64,000 bases of DNA, taken from positions 8,821 through 72,820 of the forward strand of contig JAEOTF010000090.1 of assembly GCA_016840025.1 (NCBI GenBank). Direction: 5' to 3'. This DNA is from Candidatus Hodarchaeota archaeon. Its GTDB lineage: Archaea > Asgardarchaeota > Heimdallarchaeia > Hodarchaeales > YT1-039. This document shows positions 60,643 through 64,000 of the stretch, piece by piece. Below the pieces are notes generated by a model. It saw only the letters and a program-made list of their open reading frames with translations, had not been told where the DNA came from and did no database searches. Position 1 is the first letter of the stretch. Each line of letters begins with the position of its first letter. The position numbers and the translations under genes are program-made.

Positions 60643-61377
60643 ATGCCAACACAGATGAAACAGCTGTTTCCTACCGGTGAGGGAAAAAAAGAGATTACTT
60701 GTGTTCTCGTTGGACTTGATAATGCTGGAAAAACGACAATACTTGAACATGTGCGAAAGGGTGAATTTATTTCGACAGCTCCGACTTTAGGACATAATAT
60801 TGAAGCGATTCAGGTAGAAAGCGGCTTTCAATTAAACGTATTCGACATAGGGGGACAAATAGCTTTTCGAAATCTCTGGAAAAATTTCTTAGACCGTGCA
60901 GATGCCCTTATTTTCGTTGTGGATGCTTCCGACAAAGAAAGACTAGATGAATCAAAGGAAGAATTCCAAAAAGCGGTCAAATCGCTCCAAGATGGCGTAC
61001 CTATTATTGTTATATCCAACAAAATGGATATACCGCAGCGAGCTACTGTAGCGGAATTAATAGACCGTTTTGAACTCCAGAAACTTAAGGAAGCCGGCCA
61101 TAAAACCAGTATTACCGAAGCATGTGCAACGACGAGTGAAGGACTCCGTGAAGCCTTTTCTTGGGTCTACGAAACAATAACCGGGAGAAAGATTGAACAA
61201 CCCGAGTTTCATGCTCCACAGGGCTGTATTGGGAATGGAAATTTTGTGTGTATATGGAGAATACTAGAACGCTGTAGTTTAGGCCCCGAACACTGTAAAG
61301 GCTGCGATATTGCTCTTTGTCAAAACTGCGATAATTTCAAACAAGAGAAATGTCCAGAGTGGGGCACAGACGCCTGA
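60643..61377 (+). CDS. Arf/Arl-like small GTPase with Cys-rich C-terminal extension
   Basis: A 244-residue protein from ATG 60643 with GGAAG upstream (an in-frame TTG further up was rejected). GTPase motifs: G1 GLDNAGKT at 24-31, switch I APTLG (Thr48), G3 DIGGQ at 68-72, G4 NKMD at 126-129, and ATTSEG as G5. The DxGGQ and LDNAGKTT phrases are diagnostic of the Arf/Arl/Sar branch. The catalytic Gln72 is present. Residues 190-244 contain eight Cys (C195, C203, C211, C218, C221, C226, C229, C237), CKGCDIALCQNC being the core, and look zinc-binding. Arf-like GTPases with such tails are unusual. No N-terminal Gly2 for myristoylation is seen. Confidence 0.85.
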   Translation: MPTQMKQLFPTGEGKKEITCVLVGLDNAGKTTILEHVRKGEFISTAPTLGHNIEAIQVESGFQLNVFDIGGQIAFRNLWKNFLDRADALIFVVDASDKERLDESKEEFQKAVKSLQDGVPIIVISNKMDIPQRATVAELIDRFELQKLKEAGHKTSITEACATTSEGLREAFSWVYETITGRKIEQPEFHAPQGCIGNGNFVCIWRILERCSLGPEHCKGCDIALCQNCDNFKQEKCPEWGTDA

Positions 61378-61475
61378 AATACTGTTAATAGAAAGTTTAT
61401 CAAAGGGATATTTTGTCAGTACAGGCAGAGCGACTATAATCTTTTTCAGCCCTGATAGAACGAGGAACGATCAAT

Positions 61476-63917
61476 TTGAAAAACGAAGAAGTACGTATCG
61501 GTGTTTTTGTTTGTGATTGCGGATCTAATATTGCGGGTGTGGTAGATACCGCAGTAGTATCCGAATTTGCGGAAACACTGCCCGATGTTGTTTATGTGAA
61601 AAACAATCGGTATACCTGTGCGGATCCGGGGCAGTTGGAGATTATAAATGCTATTAAAGAACATAAATTAAACAGGGTGGTCGTAGCATCCTGTTCACCC
61701 AAGCTACATGAACCAACCTTCCGGAAAACGGTCGCATCCGCGGGGCTTAACCCGTATCTGTATGAAATGGCCAATATTCGAGAACATTGTTCTTGGATTC
61801 ACGGGGATCATCCGGAAGACGCAACGGAAAAAGCCAAAGAACTCGTGCGAATGGCGGTCGCAAAAGCAAAATATTTGAAGCCGTTACAAAGGATGAGTGT
61901 ACCTGTCACGGATAGAGCCCTCGTCATCGGCGGCGGGGTATCGGGTATTTGCGCCGCTTTAGATCTTGCCGATCAGGGGCATGAGGTAATTCTTGTAGAG
62001 CGAGGTCCCAGTATTGGAGGAAAAATGGCTGCCCTGGATAAAACATTTCCGACCCTTGACTGTAGTATTTGTATTGAAGGACCTCTCATGGCGGATGCGG
62101 GGAAACACGAAAAAATCAAGCTTTATTCTATGAGCGAAGTTGTGGAAGTCAGCGGATATATCGGGAATTTTGAGGTAAAGATCAAAAAGAATCCTCGCTA
62201 TATTATTGAGGAGAATTGCACAGGCTGTGCGGAATGTGTGGACGTCTGTCCGGTAACCGTACCGCACGAATGGGAAGAAGGGTTAGGTCCACGTAAAGCG
62301 GTCTATCTCCCTTTTCCGCAGGCGGTACCGATGAAAGTCTTGATAGATAAAGACGCCTGTATTGACTGTGACAAATGTGTCGAGAAATGCGGGCCGGAAC
62401 GGGCAGCGGTAGATCTTAAGCAAGAACCCGCGTTCTTTAATGAAGAAGTAGGCACGATTATTGTTGCGACAGGCTTTGACCTGTATAATCCACGGGAAGA
62501 CCCGCGCCTGGGGTACGGGCAGTATCCCAATGTGATCACGGCAATGGAACTGGAACGCCTGGTAAATGCATCGGGGCCGACGTTCGGGTCGGTTGTTATG
62601 AGCGACGGGAAAAAACCGCATAATATCACGTTTATCACCTGCGTCGGTTCTCGAGACCAGCACAACCAAATTTATTGCAGCGGTTTCTGCTGTATGTATA
62701 CCGTGAAATTAGCATCACTGCTAAAAGAGAAATATAAAGAGGCAGTAGATGTGACAGTCCTCTATATGGATATGCGGACAAATATGAAAGATTACGAAGA
62801 ATTCTACCAGCGCGCGCGAAAAGCAGGGATTAAATTCATCCGCACACGACCAGGAGAAGTGCAGGAAGACCCAGTAACACGAGAACTGTTGATCCCGATT
62901 GAGACGACAAGCGGGATATTGACGGTTAAAGCGGATATGGTAGTACTGGCGAACGGAGCGATCCCAGCAGAAGGAAGCGAGCAATTGGGACAAATCCTGA
63001 ACATCTCGCGAAGTGCGTCGGGGTTCTTCATGGAAGCACACCCGAAATTGAAGCCGGTCGATACGGCAACGGCAGGAGTCTTTCTCTCGGGAGCAACCCA
63101 AGGACCGAAGGATATTCCGTCGAGTGTGGCGCAGGGATCAGCGTCAGCGTCGCGAGCGGCACGGGTGTTGAGCCAGGATGAGTGGGAAATCGAACCGATC
63201 GTGAGTATCGTAGACCCGGAGAAGTGTAACGGGTGTGGTAGATGTGTTAAAGTCTGCCCGTACGGGGCAATTCATCTGGAAGCGCCGAAAACACCGCCAG
63301 CGATCGTGAACGCCGCGCTCTGCATGGGATGCGGCAATTGTGTTAGTGAATGCCCTCAGTTAGCTCTAGACCAACAGCATTTTACAGATAAACAACTTGT
63401 GTCCCAGATATATGCGGCTCTTGAGCATGACCCAATATCTCCTGAGGAGAAAGTACTTGTCTGGGCGTGTAACTGGTGCAGCTACGGCGGCGCGGATAAT
63501 GCCGGTGTTTCACGAATGCAACAGCAAACACGCGCCCGTGTTATTCGAACGATGTGTTCTGGACGCGTTAACCCGAAATTTGTCTATGAAGCTTTTCGTT
63601 TGGGTGCTGGTGCAGTTTTAGTTTCTGGTTGTCACATTAACGATTGTCATTATATTTCTGCCAATCACCAAACGGAAAAACGCTTTGAAGAAACGAAATT
63701 CCGTAAAAGACTCGCTAGAATGGGCATAAGTGGCGAACGTTTTCGTTTGGAATGGGTTAGTGCTTCAGAAGGCGAGAAATGGCAAACCACTATCAATGAT
63801 ATTTGTGATGTGATTCCTAAACTCGGTGTAGATAAAATCAAAAAGGAAAATGAAGCCGCTCAAGAAGAGCTCTTAAAGCAAGTAAAGAAACTTCATGCCA
63901 AAATTGGCGACTTATGA
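61476..63917 (+). CDS. hdrA: Heterodisulfide reductase subunit A fused to MvhD-like Fe-S protein
   Basis: An 813-residue protein starting with TTG. The N-terminal part holds an Fe-S region with YTCADPG, then the FAD loop ALVIGGGVSGICAALDLADQG. Ferredoxin clusters are NCTGCAECVDVCPV, ACIDCDKCVEKCG, KCNGCGRCVKVCPYGA and MGCGNCVSECPQ. After about residue 660 an MvhD-like domain follows (VWACNWCSYGGADNAG, TMCSGRVNP, SGCHINDCHY). HdrA bifurcates electrons between ferredoxin and a heterodisulfide or hydrogenase partner; the fusion supplies the MvhD link in one chain. No HdrB/C genes lie in the window, but the window ends right after it. Base composition changes sharply inside the gene. Confidence 0.92.
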   Translation: MKNEEVRIGVFVCDCGSNIAGVVDTAVVSEFAETLPDVVYVKNNRYTCADPGQLEIINAIKEHKLNRVVVASCSPKLHEPTFRKTVASAGLNPYLYEMANIREHCSWIHGDHPEDATEKAKELVRMAVAKAKYLKPLQRMSVPVTDRALVIGGGVSGICAALDLADQGHEVILVERGPSIGGKMAALDKTFPTLDCSICIEGPLMADAGKHEKIKLYSMSEVVEVSGYIGNFEVKIKKNPRYIIEENCTGCAECVDVCPVTVPHEWEEGLGPRKAVYLPFPQAVPMKVLIDKDACIDCDKCVEKCGPERAAVDLKQEPAFFNEEVGTIIVATGFDLYNPREDPRLGYGQYPNVITAMELERLVNASGPTFGSVVMSDGKKPHNITFITCVGSRDQHNQIYCSGFCCMYTVKLASLLKEKYKEAVDVTVLYMDMRTNMKDYEEFYQRARKAGIKFIRTRPGEVQEDPVTRELLIPIETTSGILTVKADMVVLANGAIPAEGSEQLGQILNISRSASGFFMEAHPKLKPVDTATAGVFLSGATQGPKDIPSSVAQGSASASRAARVLSQDEWEIEPIVSIVDPEKCNGCGRCVKVCPYGAIHLEAPKTPPAIVNAALCMGCGNCVSECPQLALDQQHFTDKQLVSQIYAALEHDPISPEEKVLVWACNWCSYGGADNAGVSRMQQQTRARVIRTMCSGRVNPKFVYEAFRLGAGAVLVSGCHINDCHYISANHQTEKRFEETKFRKRLARMGISGERFRLEWVSASEGEKWQTTINDICDVIPKLGVDKIKKENEAAQEELLKQVKKLHAKIGDL

Positions 63918-64000
63918 TTTTTTATTATCATTCCTCTTTAAACAAAAGGAAATTGGACCTACCCTTTAAACCTAAAATAATCAAGAGATTCCTGTTCTAG

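Noticed and set aside
61592..63101. Several long minus-strand frames inside hdrA-mvhD
   Set aside because: They arise from the higher GC content of the middle of the gene; the plus-strand protein has all expected Fe-S and FAD motifs.
1..64000. CRISPR arrays or rRNA/tRNA genes
   Set aside because: No regularly spaced repeat series and no rRNA or complete tRNA cloverleaf was seen on reading both strands; a covariance search could still find a divergent tRNA.

Overview
The window looks like AT-rich chromosome from an Asgard archaeon, most plausibly of the Heimdallarchaeia-like branch. The Asgard call rests on the combination of a UBA3-like E1, an E2, a ubiquitin-fold protein, a JAMM isopeptidase, several RING-like zinc proteins and an Arf-type GTPase. 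These sit beside archaeal-only genes: ribosomal protein S17e, RNA polymerase subunit N, ArcS/RaSEA of archaeosine synthesis and methanofuran-type mfnB/mfnE. The exact lineage is inference, because no marker phylogeny could be run. Most genes lie on the minus strand in short operons with overlapping ends.

Layout. 1-7.6 kb: two paralogous membrane-anchored metzincin-like proteases, a DedA/TVP38 membrane protein, a YkgJ-type Cys-cluster protein and a KaiC-like ATPase. 7.8-10.4 kb: S17e, mfnB, an orphan IS200/IS605-like end with an adjacent ribbon-helix-helix gene, an mfnE-like kinase without a normal start codon, and a small rubredoxin. 10.5-12.9 kb: a secreted protein, small hypotheticals and a GNAT acetyltransferase. 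12.9-20.2 kb is the ubiquitin region. One operon carries a JAMM protease, a glutaminase-fold-like protein with a RING-like tail and an HExxH protein with a RING-like tail. Next to it are a deacetylase and the E2. A second operon holds the ubiquitin-like protein, the E1, a leucine-rich-repeat protein and possibly a 42-residue membrane peptide. 20.4-25.2 kb: RNase H, DinB, MarR, flavin-oxidoreductase-like, YcaQ-like and YkgJ-like genes. 25.3-32.1 kb: three arylsulfotransferase-like secreted paralogs, interrupted by a protein with three E2/RWD-like domains plus a zinc domain and by a second small RING-like protein.

32.3-38.8 kb is a five-gene chromosome-structure operon: coiled-coil protein, AAA+ protein with altered Walker motifs, SMC, kleisin and KITE-like winged-helix protein. 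39-47.4 kb is a secreted-protein island: a parallel beta-helix protein, two subtilases with duplicated leaders and an M6-like metalloprotease. 47.5-56.4 kb holds a nuclease-helicase fusion, RaSEA-ArcS-GtrA, a helical protein, a ketopantoate reductase, RNA polymerase subunit N and a thioredoxin-like protein. 56.5-63.9 kb holds a giant LSm-TPR fusion, an Arf-like GTPase with a Cys-rich tail, and an HdrA-MvhD fusion whose middle is much more GC-rich than its ends.

The items most worth following are the ubiquitin-like protein ending in Gly-Ala instead of Gly-Gly, the protease-RING and triple-E2-RING architectures, the SMC operon with a probably inactive AAA+ partner, and the LSm-TPR fusion. All calls come from reading sequence by eye; no database search or structure prediction was run.
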